The notes beneath the pieces are model-generated. The model had not been told where the DNA came from. It ran no database searches and worked only from the letters and a program-made list of their open reading frames with translations. 64,000 nt of DNA from Nocardia vinacea NBRC 16497 (GTDB lineage Bacteria > Actinomycetota > Actinomycetes > Mycobacteriales > Mycobacteriaceae), in the NCBI RefSeq assembly GCF_000308835.1, contig NZ_BAGN01000072.1:1-64000 (forward strand), in the 5' to 3' direction. This document shows, piece after piece, positions 50,680 through 59,049 of this stretch. A program made the translations under genes and the position numbers. The stretch's first letter is position 1; each line of letters starts with the position of its first letter.

Positions 50680-51636
50680 TCAGTAACCCCGTTCGGTATC
50701 GATCGGAGCGAGCAGGTCACGCCCGGTGGTGAAGCGCTGCACATTCGCCCCGACATGGTCTGCGAAAGCCGCGAGCCGCAGCTGCGGTGGATTCGAATCA
50801 TGCGGTGTGACAATGGCATTCGGTAGCACCCAGAGTGGGTGGCCGTCCGGCAGCGGTTCGGGATCGGTGACATCGAGACCGGCGCCGCCGATCGCGCCGG
50901 AGGCCAATGCGGCCACCAGCGCGTCGGTATCGATGAGGCTGCCGCGCGCCACATTGATCACCCAGGAAGACGGCTTCAACCGGGCCAGTTCCTCGGCTCC
51001 GACCAGGTGTTTCGTCTCGGGCGTCGCGGGTGCGGCGATCACCACGTGATCGGTGCGCGGCCAGATGCGGGCGAGATGTTCGGCCGGAAGGGTCTCGACG
51101 GTATCCGGAATGCCGGGTCCGGTCACCGGGCGGCCGGAGCGATTGACGGCGATGATGTGCGCGCCGAGCGGGACGAGCATGGGAATCAGGGCGCGCCCGA
51201 TCCCGCCCGCGCCGACGATGGTGACCGTTCTGCCGTGCAGTGTGCCGACGTGCGGGAAGAAATCGTGCTGTCGCCAACTGCCCGCGCGCATGTGCTCCGG
51301 CAGATAACGCACTCCGGCGAGCAGCAGCATCAGCGCGTGCTCGGCCACGCTCGCGGCGAAAGCGCCTGCGGCGGAGGTGAATCGAATATCCGGGTGCCGA
51401 GCGAGAATGCCCGCGGTGAACCAGTCCTCGACACCGGCCGCGGGCAGCTGCACCCATTCGACGGACGGCGGCAACTCGTCCGGGAATTCGCCCGGCCCAC
51501 CCGCCCAGATCAAGGCCCGCGCCTGCGGCAGATCCGCGACGGTCGCGCCGCCTTCGACGACGGCCTTGCGCAGCAGCGTCGGCGCGGGCGTCGACGGGCC
51601 GATCGCGACCGGCACCGGAACCTCGGCGGGGCTCAT
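50680..51636 (-). CDS. D-isomer-specific 2-hydroxyacid dehydrogenase
   Basis: This 318-residue protein has an N-terminal substrate domain with VAEHALMLLLAG, the NAD-binding motif TIVGAGGIGRAL (about residues 137-148), and catalytic residues in INVARGSLIDTD (Arg), DVTDPEPLP (Glu) and IVTPHDSN (His). It would reduce a 2-oxoacid with NAD(P)H. The protein is slightly shorter than SerA or formate dehydrogenase and lacks an ACT domain. Substrate unknown. Confidence 0.87.
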   Translation of the reverse strand: MSPAEVPVPVAIGPSTPAPTLLRKAVVEGGATVADLPQARALIWAGGPGEFPDELPPSVEWVQLPAAGVEDWFTAGILARHPDIRFTSAAGAFAASVAEHALMLLLAGVRYLPEHMRAGSWRQHDFFPHVGTLHGRTVTIVGAGGIGRALIPMLVPLGAHIIAVNRSGRPVTGPGIPDTVETLPAEHLARIWPRTDHVVIAAPATPETKHLVGAEELARLKPSSWVINVARGSLIDTDALVAALASGAIGGAGLDVTDPEPLPDGHPLWVLPNAIVTPHDSNPPQLRLAAFADHVGANVQRFTTGRDLLAPIDTERGY

Positions 51637-51748
51637 GGACGACCTCCTGTCGCGGGCAAAACCACTGGCACAGCGCCTGCGGCTGACTCCGCAGCGAACC
51701 GTAGCACCGGTGTCTTCTGTCCGGTCCGGGCCGTTCCAGTTCGGGCGG

Positions 51749-52705
51749 TCAGTCCTCGTCGAGTTCGACGTCCAGATTGTCGCGCTCGGCCCACTCCAGC
51801 AGTTGGTCGATGCGGAATACCGCCTCGTCGATGCCCTCGTGCAGATCGCCGAATTCGGTGAAGCGGGCGGGGACCGTCTTCATGGTGAAGTCGCGCGGGT
51901 CGGCGTCGGGTATCTCGTCCCAGCGGATGGGTGTGGAGACCGTCGCCTCCGGGACACCGCGCACCGAATAGGCGGCGGCGATGGTGTGGTCGCGGGCGTT
52001 CTGGTTGTAGTCGACGAACAGCAGTTTCGGATCGCGGTCCTTGCGCCACCAGGTGGTGGTCACATCGTCGGGCGCGCGGCGCTCGACCTCGTGCGCGAAG
52101 GCCAGTGCCGCGCGGCGCACCTCGGTGAAACCCCACTCCGGCGCGATGCGCACATAGATGTGCATGCCCTTGCCCCCGGAGGTTTTCGGCCAGCCGACCG
52201 CGCCCAGCTCGTCGAGTACTTCCTGCGCGACGCCCGCGACTCGCTGCACCCGCGACCACGGGCAATCCGGCATCGGGTCCAGGTCGATGCGCCATTCGTC
52301 GGGTCGTTCGGTGTCATCGCGGCGCGAGTTCCACGGATGGAATTCGACCGTGGACATCTGCACCGCCCAGATGACATCTGCCAGCTTGTCCACGCAGAGT
52401 TCGTCCGCATGTCGGCCGTAGCGCGGAAAGAAGACGCGCACGGTGGGAATCCAGTCCGGCGCGCCGGCGGGCAGCCGCTTCTGATGCACCTTGTCGCCCG
52501 CGAGCCCCTTGGGGAACCGATGCAGCATGCACGGCCTATCCCGCAGCGCGCGGACGATGCCGTCGCCGACGCTCAGGTAGTACTGCACCAGGTCGAGCTT
52601 GGTCGCACCGGATTCCGGGAAGTAGATCCGGTCCGGATTGGAGACGCGGACGGTGCGGTCGCCGACATCGAGTTCGACGGCGGGAGACGCGGACTTACTG
52701 GCCAC
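51749..52705 (-). CDS. Stand-alone LigD-type polymerase/primase
   Basis: This 318-residue protein matches the polymerase domain of LigD used in non-homologous end joining. The start has VRVSNPDRIYFPESG; the active site includes EFHPWNSR and RIDLDPMPD (metal-binding Asp pair), and KTSGGKGMHIYV is the family-specific motif. No ligase or nuclease domain is attached and no ku gene is nearby, so it is one of the separate PolDom proteins common in mycolata. It fills gaps or adds nucleotides during repair. It is divergent from the MarR-MFS pair. Confidence 0.9.
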   Translation of the reverse strand: MASKSASPAVELDVGDRTVRVSNPDRIYFPESGATKLDLVQYYLSVGDGIVRALRDRPCMLHRFPKGLAGDKVHQKRLPAGAPDWIPTVRVFFPRYGRHADELCVDKLADVIWAVQMSTVEFHPWNSRRDDTERPDEWRIDLDPMPDCPWSRVQRVAGVAQEVLDELGAVGWPKTSGGKGMHIYVRIAPEWGFTEVRRAALAFAHEVERRAPDDVTTTWWRKDRDPKLLFVDYNQNARDHTIAAAYSVRGVPEATVSTPIRWDEIPDADPRDFTMKTVPARFTEFGDLHEGIDEAVFRIDQLLEWAERDNLDVELDED

Positions 52706-52778
52706 GGTCCGACGATATCGGTTCGGTGGGTCCCCCGCCGGGGTCCCGAGTTATATACAGCTAAAACTGCGTAGGTAA

Positions 52779-52790
52779 AACTGTACAGTT
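52779..52790. promoter_or_regulatory. Putative MarR operator
   Basis: AACTGTACAGTT is a perfect 12-bp palindrome 28 bp before the MarR start. A related half, TAAAACTG, lies at 52762-52769, and TAAAACTG recurs at 52776-52783. The AT-rich region also has room for the divergent LigD-polymerase promoter. Confidence 0.55.
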
Positions 52791-52817
52791 GAGACTGAAT
52801 AAATTAGAGTCGATGGC

Positions 52818-53258
52818 ATGGACGAGAAGATCTCCGAATCGGCCGTCCGAGCCGCCAGTGAGGTGCGGGTTGTCGTCGGCAGGCTGCGGCGCCGCCTGCG
52901 TGAACTGGCCGCCGATGACGACCTCACCCCCTCGCAGGCGGCGGTACTGAGTCGCTTGGATCGGGACGGCGCGGCATCCACCAGTGATCTGGCGGCGGCC
53001 GAGCGGGTGCGTCCGCAGTCGATGGCGATGACCGTCGCGGCGCTGGATCGCTACGGATTCGTGGCGCGTCGTCCGGATCCCACGGACGGCCGCAGGCAAT
53101 TGCTGTCGTTGACCGCCGCCGGCCGTGAGCGACTGAGGGGTGACCGGCAGGTGCGTCAGGAGTGGTTGGCGCGCACGCTGCACGAGCGGTATACCGAGGC
53201 GCAGCGGCGCACCATCCTCGAAGCGCTCGCATTGCTGGACGATGTGGCGCAATCATGA
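52818..53258 (+). CDS. MarR-family transcriptional regulator
   Basis: The 146-residue protein has the MarR winged helix-turn-helix: LTPSQAAVLSRLDRDGAAST, then VRPQSMAMTVAALDRYGFV with the wing RRPDPTDGRRQLLSLT (about residues 75-100). It overlaps the MFS gene by 4 bp (ATGA), the typical arrangement in which MarR represses itself and an exporter. The effector is unknown. Confidence 0.9.
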   Translation: MDEKISESAVRAASEVRVVVGRLRRRLRELAADDDLTPSQAAVLSRLDRDGAASTSDLAAAERVRPQSMAMTVAALDRYGFVARRPDPTDGRRQLLSLTAAGRERLRGDRQVRQEWLARTLHERYTEAQRRTILEALALLDDVAQS

Positions 53259-54658
53259 CGGCCGTCGAAGAGCGCTCCGGATCATCCACTGGTACAAGGG
53301 GATTCGATCGCAGGCTGATCGCGCCGATGATCTTCGGCTCGATTCTGAATCCGATCAACTCCTCGATGCTGGCGGTGGCGCTGGTGCCGATCGGCAAGGC
53401 GTTCGGCGAGCCGCCATCGGAAACCATCTGGCTGGTGTCGGCGCTGTATCTGGCCACCGCGGTCGGGCAGCCGGTGGCCGGGCGGCTCGTCGACCGGTAC
53501 GGGCCGCGCACGCTCTATCTGCTCGGTACCGCTTCGGTCGGTATCGCGGGCCTACTCGGTGCCGTCGCACCGGGGCTCGGTGTGCTGATCCTGTCCAGGG
53601 TGCTGCTCGGCTTCGGCACCTCGGCGGCGTATCCGGCCTCGATGTTCTTGTTGCGCAGCGAATCCGAGCGCACCGGATCGCAGAGCCCGGCCGGGGTGCT
53701 CGCGATGTTGTCGATCGCCAATCAGGTGATGGCGGTGGTCGGGCCGACGCTGGGTGGGGTGCTGATCGGTATCGGCGGCTGGCATCTGATCTTCACCATC
53801 AATGTGCCGTTATCGTTGGCTTGTCTGGCGCTCGGGCGGATGAGTTTGCCCAAATCGGCCGAACTGCCCGCGAGCGTGCGGGCACGACAGGGCGGTGGCG
53901 TGGATATCACCGGCATGGTGTTGTTCGCGGGAACGCTGGTCGTCTCGATGCTGTTTTTGATGAAACCGGCTGTCGCGCACTGGTATCTGCTTCCGCTCGC
54001 CGGTGCGGTGGGTACCGGATTCGTGCTGCGGGAGTTGCGTGCCGCCCAGCCGTTCATCGATCTGCGAGTGCTCGGCGGCAATGCGCCGTTGCTGGCCACC
54101 TATGGCCGCCAAGTGCTCGCGTTCGTCACGGCTTATGCCTTCCTGTACGGCTTTACGCAATGGCTGGAGGAGGGACGGTCGCTGAGTGCGTCCGTGGCCG
54201 GACTGGTGCTGCTACCGATGTCGTTGAGTGCCATCGCGATTACCGCGATCACCGGGCGGCGTCGCCAGGTGCGCGGCAAGCTCGTCGCCGGTGCTCTGCT
54301 ACAGGTCACGGCGTGTGCGTGCCTGCTGCTGCTCGGTCCGCACACCGGGATCTGGCTGCTCGTGGTGGTCGGTGTGCTGAGTGGTCTGCCGCAGGGACTC
54401 AACGGGCTCGCCAATCAGAACGCCCTGTATCACCAGGCCGATCCGGCGCGGATGGCGTCGTCGGCCGGATTATTGCGCACCGGAACGTATCTCGGTGCGC
54501 TGATCGCGGCGGCGGCCGATGCCGCGGTATTTCCGCACGTCGCGGACAGTGCGGGAGTGCACGAGCTGGCACTGTTGCTGCTCGTCGTCTCGCTGCTGCT
54601 GGTCATCGTCACGGTCACCGATCGCTCGCTCGGGCGGGTCGGACGCGACTCCGCCTGA
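53255..54658 (+). CDS. MFS transporter, 14-TM drug:H+ antiporter type
   Basis: This 467-residue protein has about 13-14 hydrophobic segments. The MFS motif VAGRLVDRYGPRTLYLLG lies after helix 2, and GFGTSAAYPASMFLL follows. It is most likely an exporter of small molecules driven by the proton gradient. ATG 53255 overlaps the MarR stop; the frame is open upstream but only as a shadow of marR. Confidence 0.87.
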   Translation: MTAVEERSGSSTGTRGFDRRLIAPMIFGSILNPINSSMLAVALVPIGKAFGEPPSETIWLVSALYLATAVGQPVAGRLVDRYGPRTLYLLGTASVGIAGLLGAVAPGLGVLILSRVLLGFGTSAAYPASMFLLRSESERTGSQSPAGVLAMLSIANQVMAVVGPTLGGVLIGIGGWHLIFTINVPLSLACLALGRMSLPKSAELPASVRARQGGGVDITGMVLFAGTLVVSMLFLMKPAVAHWYLLPLAGAVGTGFVLRELRAAQPFIDLRVLGGNAPLLATYGRQVLAFVTAYAFLYGFTQWLEEGRSLSASVAGLVLLPMSLSAIAITAITGRRRQVRGKLVAGALLQVTACACLLLLGPHTGIWLLVVVGVLSGLPQGLNGLANQNALYHQADPARMASSAGLLRTGTYLGALIAAAADAAVFPHVADSAGVHELALLLLVVSLLLVIVTVTDRSLGRVGRDSA

Positions 54659-54701
54659 TCTTGTTATGTCCCAGGATGATTCAGTCAAGAAAGGGTAATT
54701 C

Positions 54702-55283
54702 ATGCCGGTCACCACACTCGACGAGCGCACCGCCCTGGTCGTCATCGACCTCCAGCAAGGCATTGTCGCCGCACCGCGCCAACCACATTCGGCCGCCGCG
54801 GTCATCGAGAATTCCGCCGCACTGGTCCACGCGTTTCGGGAGCACGGCCTCCCGGTCGTCCTTGTCCGCGTCTCGTTCGCGCCCGATGGTGCCGATCAGG
54901 TGCAGGGGCGCAATGAATTTCCGTATCCGGGCGGAAACCCGCCCGAGGGTTGGGACCGAATCGTGGACGAGCTCACCGGCCATCCGGAGGATATCCACGT
55001 CACCAAGCGCAACTGGGGCGCGTTCTACGGCACCGACCTCGATCTGCAACTGCGCCGGCGCGGCATCACCCAGATCGTGCTCGCCGGAATCGCCACCAGC
55101 ATCGGCGTCGAATCCACCGCCCGTGCCGCCCACGAACACGGCTACCACGTCACCTTGGCCGTCGACGCGATGACCGACTCCGATGCCGAGGCCCACCAGC
55201 ACAGCATCAGCAAGATCTTCCCGCGTCTCGGTGAGACCGGCAGCACCGCCGAAATCGTCGAACTGCTCGCCGCGACCCGCTGA
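54702..55283 (+). CDS. Isochorismatase-like hydrolase
   Basis: This 193-residue protein has the family's Asp in VVIDLQQGI (about residue 16) and Lys in VTKRNWGAFY. The position that is Cys in nicotinamidase-type members is Gly here (GIATSIGVESTARAA). True isochorismatases also lack that Cys. The Gly argues against cysteine amidase chemistry and for an isochorismatase-type or inactive member. It follows the MFS gene after 43 bp and may be in the same transcript. Confidence 0.85.
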   Translation: MPVTTLDERTALVVIDLQQGIVAAPRQPHSAAAVIENSAALVHAFREHGLPVVLVRVSFAPDGADQVQGRNEFPYPGGNPPEGWDRIVDELTGHPEDIHVTKRNWGAFYGTDLDLQLRRRGITQIVLAGIATSIGVESTARAAHEHGYHVTLAVDAMTDSDAEAHQHSISKIFPRLGETGSTAEIVELLAATR

Positions 55284-55346
55284 CCCGCGGCTTCGCCGGT
55301 TGTGAACACCGATGCCATCCGGAGCGAACGGGCGCACACTGGCGAG

Positions 55347-55556
55347 ATGATGACCAAGCTGATGCGAGCGATTCGTCGACTGTTCGGCCGGGGCGCGGTG
55401 CCCGCAGGCGGTGGTCAGGGTCCTGGTGAGGCCGGTGGCGGAGCCGCGGGCGTCCGCGAGCCGCGCAGGCCGATACCGCCGGACGATCGACTGAGCGACA
55501 CCAGGCGGATCGAGCCGGACCCGCCGACGCTTCGACTACCGGACGCGCGCCAGTAG
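55347..55556 (+). CDS. Small basic hypothetical protein
   Basis: The 69-residue product from ATG 55347 has an amphipathic basic start (TKLMRAIRRLFGRG), then Gly/Pro/Arg-rich sequence. A start at 55302 would add 15 residues. No family is recognised, and composition alone would not exclude a chance frame. Confidence 0.35.
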   Translation: MMTKLMRAIRRLFGRGAVPAGGGQGPGEAGGGAAGVREPRRPIPPDDRLSDTRRIEPDPPTLRLPDARQ

Positions 55557-55584
55557 GGCGCGTCCGGTGACCATCCGCGCAGGC

Positions 55585-55749
55585 TCAGTCGCGCCCGCGC
55601 AGCTCCGGCATGGGCGGTAGCTCGGTGGTATCGGCGATCGGGTCGATGCGCAGTTTGTCCAAGGATTCGAAGAATGCCTCGGCCGAGCCGTACCGCGCTT
55701 TGACCTCCTCCAGCAGCCGTTTTGCGGGAAGGTTCGAGTACATAGGCAT
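55585..55749 (-). CDS. Small hypothetical protein, 54 residues
   Basis: The product has a charged helical core (AKRLLEEVKARYGSAEAFFE) and a Pro-rich end (ELPPMPELRGRD). Codon use looks like the neighbours', with strong G/C third positions. Two in-frame ATGs (55749 and 55743) are possible. The upstream 100 bp are unusually AT-rich and hold repeated TAGTTGCC-type boxes, so the gene seems to have its own regulated promoter. Function unknown. Confidence 0.55.
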   Translation of the reverse strand: MPMYSNLPAKRLLEEVKARYGSAEAFFESLDKLRIDPIADTTELPPMPELRGRD

Positions 55750-55760
55750 ATCGTGACCGA

Positions 55761-55824
55761 TAGTTGCCGGTCCGAGACGCTAGTTAGCCAAATATTTGCC
55801 GGTTTGTTAGTTGCCGATCGGCAA
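55761..55824. promoter_or_regulatory. Repeated boxes and palindromes before the small gene
   Basis: TAGTTGCCGG at 55761-55770 is followed by TAGTTAGCC near 55781, the palindrome CAAATATTTG (55789-55798), TTGCCGG again, TTAGTTGCCGA near 55808 and the perfect palindrome TTGCCGATCGGCAA (55811-55824). The cluster of related TTGCC boxes in an AT-rich island suggests cooperative regulator binding. The regulator is unknown. Confidence 0.5.
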
Positions 55825-55855
55825 ACGGCGGGTTCGCGGACGCGAGCGAATCCGA

Positions 55856-57979
55856 CTAGGTCTGGCTGGCGAGTGCGAACGGCAGCACTGCTGGTGCCCC
55901 CGCGTTGCGCAGCGCATGAGCGGCCACGGTCAGGGTCCAGCCGGTATCGGAGAGTGCGTCGACGAGCAGGATCGGACCGTCCACCGAACTCAGATCCGGG
56001 ATCAGCCAGGAGTCGAACAGTCCGGCCACCCGGTGCGCCGAGTTCGCGGCGGACACCGGCGGCCGGTCCGGCCGCAGTTGCAAGGTGCCGAGGTCACGCA
56101 AACGGCCGACCTCGGCCAAGCGGGCGGCGAGGGTGGCGGTGAGCACCGGATAGCGGTGCGATTCGAGGGCCATTACCGCGGTCGGGCGCGTCGTCCAATT
56201 CCACTCGCGAAGCACCGCGATGCAGGCGTCGAACACCGCATCCGGCACCGGATCGTCGGGCGCATCCAGCAGGGCGCGCAGGCGCTGACCCCAGCTGAGA
56301 TCGGTGAGCCGACCGAGTGCACGGCCGGTCTCCGCACCGTTGGAGATCTTGCCGGACAACGGAATACCGAGTTTTGCCATCCCGGTCGGCCACTGCTTAC
56401 GCGGGGTGAGATCGAGGCCGGGACGGTCCAGCCGGGCGCGGGTCGCGGCGATGGCCGAGGAGTCGATGGTGGTATCGAGGCGGGTGCCGGTGCAGTTGTC
56501 GCAGCGGCCACAGCCGGGCGCGTCGGCCTCGAGTGCGGGCAAGCCTGGATCGTCGAGCTGGCGGCGCAGGAATTGCATCCGGCAGCCGGTGGTGCGCTGA
56601 TAGTCGATCATCGCCTGCTGTTCGACCTCGCGGGCCGCGGCGAGACGTTCATAGCGTTCGGTGTCATAGACCCACGGCTGTCCGGTGGCGATCCAGCCGC
56701 CGCGGACCCGCCGCACCGCGCCGTCCACATCGAGCACCTTGAGCACCATTTCCAGTCGCGAGCGGTTCAGCTCGACCATGGGCTCGAGCGCGACGGTGGA
56801 CATGGCCCGGTCGAAATCCAGTGCGTCGAGTACCGAGCGCACGATGTGTTCGCGCGGAAAGGCGACGGAGGCAAAGTAACTCCAGATCCGGGCGTCCTCC
56901 GGACCGGGCAGCAGCACCACCTCGGCGCGATCGGTGCCACGACCGGCACGACCCACCTGCTGGTAGTAGGCGATGGGGGAGGACGGTGCGCCGACGTGCA
57001 CCACGAAACCGAGATCGGGTTTGTCGAAGCCCATACCGAGCGCCGAGGTGGCGATCAGCGCCTTCACCTCGTTGTTCAGCAGCGCCGCCTCCAGCGCCTC
57101 GCGTTCAGCGGTATCTGTCTGCCCGGTGTAGGCGGCGACATTGTGTCCGTGCGAATTCAGCACATCGGCGAGGTCGTGCGCGGCGGCGACGGTGAGGGTG
57201 TAGACGATGCCGGAGCCGGTCAGCTTGTCGAGGTGTCCGCTGAGCCATGCGGTGCGCTCGACGGCGTCGTCGAAACGCACCACCGACATGTGCAGCGATT
57301 CGCGATCCAGGGTTCCCCGCAGCACCAGCGTGGCGTTACCGATCTGGGTGGCGACATCGGTGACCACCCGATCGTTGGCGGTCGCGGTGGTCGCGAGCAC
57401 CGGCACATCGGAGCCGAGATCGGCGATCAGGGTGCGGATGCGGCGGTAGTCGGGCCGGAAGTCGTGCCCCCAGTCCGAGACGCAGTGCGCCTCATCGATC
57501 ACGACCAGTCCGGCGTCGGCGGCCAGCTTGGGCAATACCTGGTCGCGGAAGTCCGGATTGTTCAGCCGCTCCGGGCTGACCAGCAGCACATCCACCTCGC
57601 CCGCGGCCACCCGATCGTGGATCTCATCCCATTCGGTGACATTGCCGGAGTTGATGGTCGCCGCGACGACGCCCGCCCGTTCGGCCGCCGCGACCTGGTT
57701 GCGCATCAGCGCCAGCAGCGGCGACACGATCACCGTCGGCCCGCGCCCCGCCCGCCGCAGCAGCTTGGCCGCGATGAAATACACCGCCGACTTACCCCAA
57801 CCGGTGCGCTGCACCACCAGCGCCCGCCGTCGCTGCACGATGAGCGCCTCGATCGCGGTCCACTGATCCTCGCGCAGTTGCGCCCGCGCACCCGCCAGAT
57901 CGCGCAGCAACTCCTCGGCCCGCTCGCGCAGGTCGGGAGCGGTGAGGTCGATCGCTGACGTATCGGCCGCGGTGGTCAT
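55856..57979 (-). CDS. RecQ-family helicase with C-terminal PRTase-like tail
   Basis: This 707-residue helicase unwinds DNA 3'-5'. Walker A is QRTGWGKSAVYF (about residues 57-68), the DEAH box is VVIDEAHCVSDWGHDFRPDY, and motif VI is YYQQVGRAGRGTD. The RecQ zinc-binding Cys set reads CRMQFLRRQL and CGRCDNC. The last about 200 residues are not RecQ-like and end with ILLVDALSDTGWTLTVAAHAL, which resembles the PRPP-binding loop of type I phosphoribosyltransferases (usual DD replaced by DA). ATG 57979 is preferred (GGAG just upstream); 57988 is an alternative. Confidence 0.87.
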   Translation of the reverse strand: MTTAADTSAIDLTAPDLRERAEELLRDLAGARAQLREDQWTAIEALIVQRRRALVVQRTGWGKSAVYFIAAKLLRRAGRGPTVIVSPLLALMRNQVAAAERAGVVAATINSGNVTEWDEIHDRVAAGEVDVLLVSPERLNNPDFRDQVLPKLAADAGLVVIDEAHCVSDWGHDFRPDYRRIRTLIADLGSDVPVLATTATANDRVVTDVATQIGNATLVLRGTLDRESLHMSVVRFDDAVERTAWLSGHLDKLTGSGIVYTLTVAAAHDLADVLNSHGHNVAAYTGQTDTAEREALEAALLNNEVKALIATSALGMGFDKPDLGFVVHVGAPSSPIAYYQQVGRAGRGTDRAEVVLLPGPEDARIWSYFASVAFPREHIVRSVLDALDFDRAMSTVALEPMVELNRSRLEMVLKVLDVDGAVRRVRGGWIATGQPWVYDTERYERLAAAREVEQQAMIDYQRTTGCRMQFLRRQLDDPGLPALEADAPGCGRCDNCTGTRLDTTIDSSAIAATRARLDRPGLDLTPRKQWPTGMAKLGIPLSGKISNGAETGRALGRLTDLSWGQRLRALLDAPDDPVPDAVFDACIAVLREWNWTTRPTAVMALESHRYPVLTATLAARLAEVGRLRDLGTLQLRPDRPPVSAANSAHRVAGLFDSWLIPDLSSVDGPILLVDALSDTGWTLTVAAHALRNAGAPAVLPFALASQT

Positions 57980-58306
57980 GCGCTCCATCGTGCCTGATGC
58001 CACCGACATCGGTATCGACGACTGTGCCGCGCGGCATCCGTTCGACGAAAGGCTCTGCGGATCGAAGGTTCCGATCGTTACCGGTGGACACAGACACCTC
58101 CGGCCCTGCCAGGGCGGCGCACCCACACGGATTCCCGACGTCGAGCCGGAACGCACGTAATACCCGCAGGCGAGTGCCGGGCCAGCGAGATATAGCTCAC
58201 CGGTGACACCCGCGACCACTGCGGCTGAAAAGGCGAAATATCGCTGGGCAACGGACAATAGAGTGAGACGATTGCTCCGCACCGTGGGACCGCGCAGGAG
58301 GCAGCC
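57980..58306. other. 327-bp divergent gap between recQ and a membrane gene
   Basis: No convincing gene or known RNA is seen. The right part holds AGGAGG (58296-58301) for the membrane gene and a weak -10-like GACAAT (58254-58259). The left part should hold the recQ promoter, which I cannot place. Confidence 0.4.
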
Positions 58307-58789
58307 ATGACCAACTACGAGCCGCCGCCGGGTTGGTCGCCACCCGGTGCCCAATTCCGCACTACCGGTGGATTCGGGCGGACCGTTTTCGGCATACTGA
58401 CCGGTCTGGTGGTGACCCCGGTCGGGATCGGACTAGCCGCGCATGCGGCGCTGGATACCCGGCAGTGGGTCATTCTCGGATCCGCGGCAAATCGGGCCGG
58501 GTCGACCTTCCAGATCGTCGGTGGGGCGCTGCTACTGCTCTTGGTGGCCGCGCTGGCAGCGTACTCACCGGCGGGCACGGTGCTGGCCGGGCTGGTCTGG
58601 GGTGCGGTGCCGGGATTCGTGTACTTCCTGTTCCCGGACGACACCTGGCGGATCATTCACGACGACCTGCCGATGTTGTCCGACGAAATGCGGTTAGCGC
58701 TGATCACCTGGGTGACGAGCGGCTACGCATTCATCCTCGGCGTGCTCCTGATCGGCGCGGGCGTCGCGGGCACGATGCGGCGGCGCTGA
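58307..58789 (+). CDS. Four-helix integral membrane protein
   Basis: This 160-residue protein starts with a Pro/Gly-rich cytosolic stretch, then has four hydrophobic helices (about 25-48, 67-86, 88-106 and 132-155) and a short basic end (GTMRRR). The loop FPDDTWRIIHDDLPMLSDEM is acidic. The family is not recognised. AGGAGG lies 5 bp before ATG 58307. The sequence of its last codons is partly repeated 210 bp downstream. Confidence 0.7.
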   Translation: MTNYEPPPGWSPPGAQFRTTGGFGRTVFGILTGLVVTPVGIGLAAHAALDTRQWVILGSAANRAGSTFQIVGGALLLLLVAALAAYSPAGTVLAGLVWGAVPGFVYFLFPDDTWRIIHDDLPMLSDEMRLALITWVTSGYAFILGVLLIGAGVAGTMRRR

Positions 58790-58802
58790 CAGGGTCTGGT
58801 CC

Positions 58803-58829
58803 GAATTGCACTGGTGTGCAACGCAATTC
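58803..58829. terminator. Putative terminator hairpin, copy 1
   Basis: GAATTGC (58803-58809) and GCAATTC (58823-58829) form a perfect 7-bp stem 13 bp after the membrane protein stop. A second hairpin with the same arms lies at 59014-59040, next to the rtcB end. There is no clear T-run. Confidence 0.5.
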
Positions 58830-58940
58830 GCCCCTGCGCGAGTCGATCTCCTTGCTACTGCGAGCCGGTCTGGTGGTGGGTGCGTGAGGGGGTAAGTGCA
58901 GGCGGGTTCGCCGGGCGTGGCGTGCGATGCGGCCGGGCGG

Positions 58941-59040
58941 AGGTTCTCGGCGTGCTTCTGATCGGCGCTCGCATTGTGGGCGACGCTGCAGTATCGCGGA
59001 GCTCGTTCGGGCTGAATTGCGTTTGTGCGCACCGCAATTC
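58941..59040 (+). pseudogene. Degenerate duplicate of the membrane gene 3' end
   Basis: GGCGTGCTTCTGATCGGCGC here matches the end of the membrane gene (58731 onward) in all but a few bases. The GAATTGC...GCAATTC hairpin follows at the same distance, giving a constant offset of 210-211 bp. In frame it still reads VLGVLLIGA. It is a remnant of a tandem duplication and carries a second terminator-like hairpin (59014-59040) facing rtcB. Confidence 0.55.
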
Positions 59041-59049
59041 AGCCACGTC

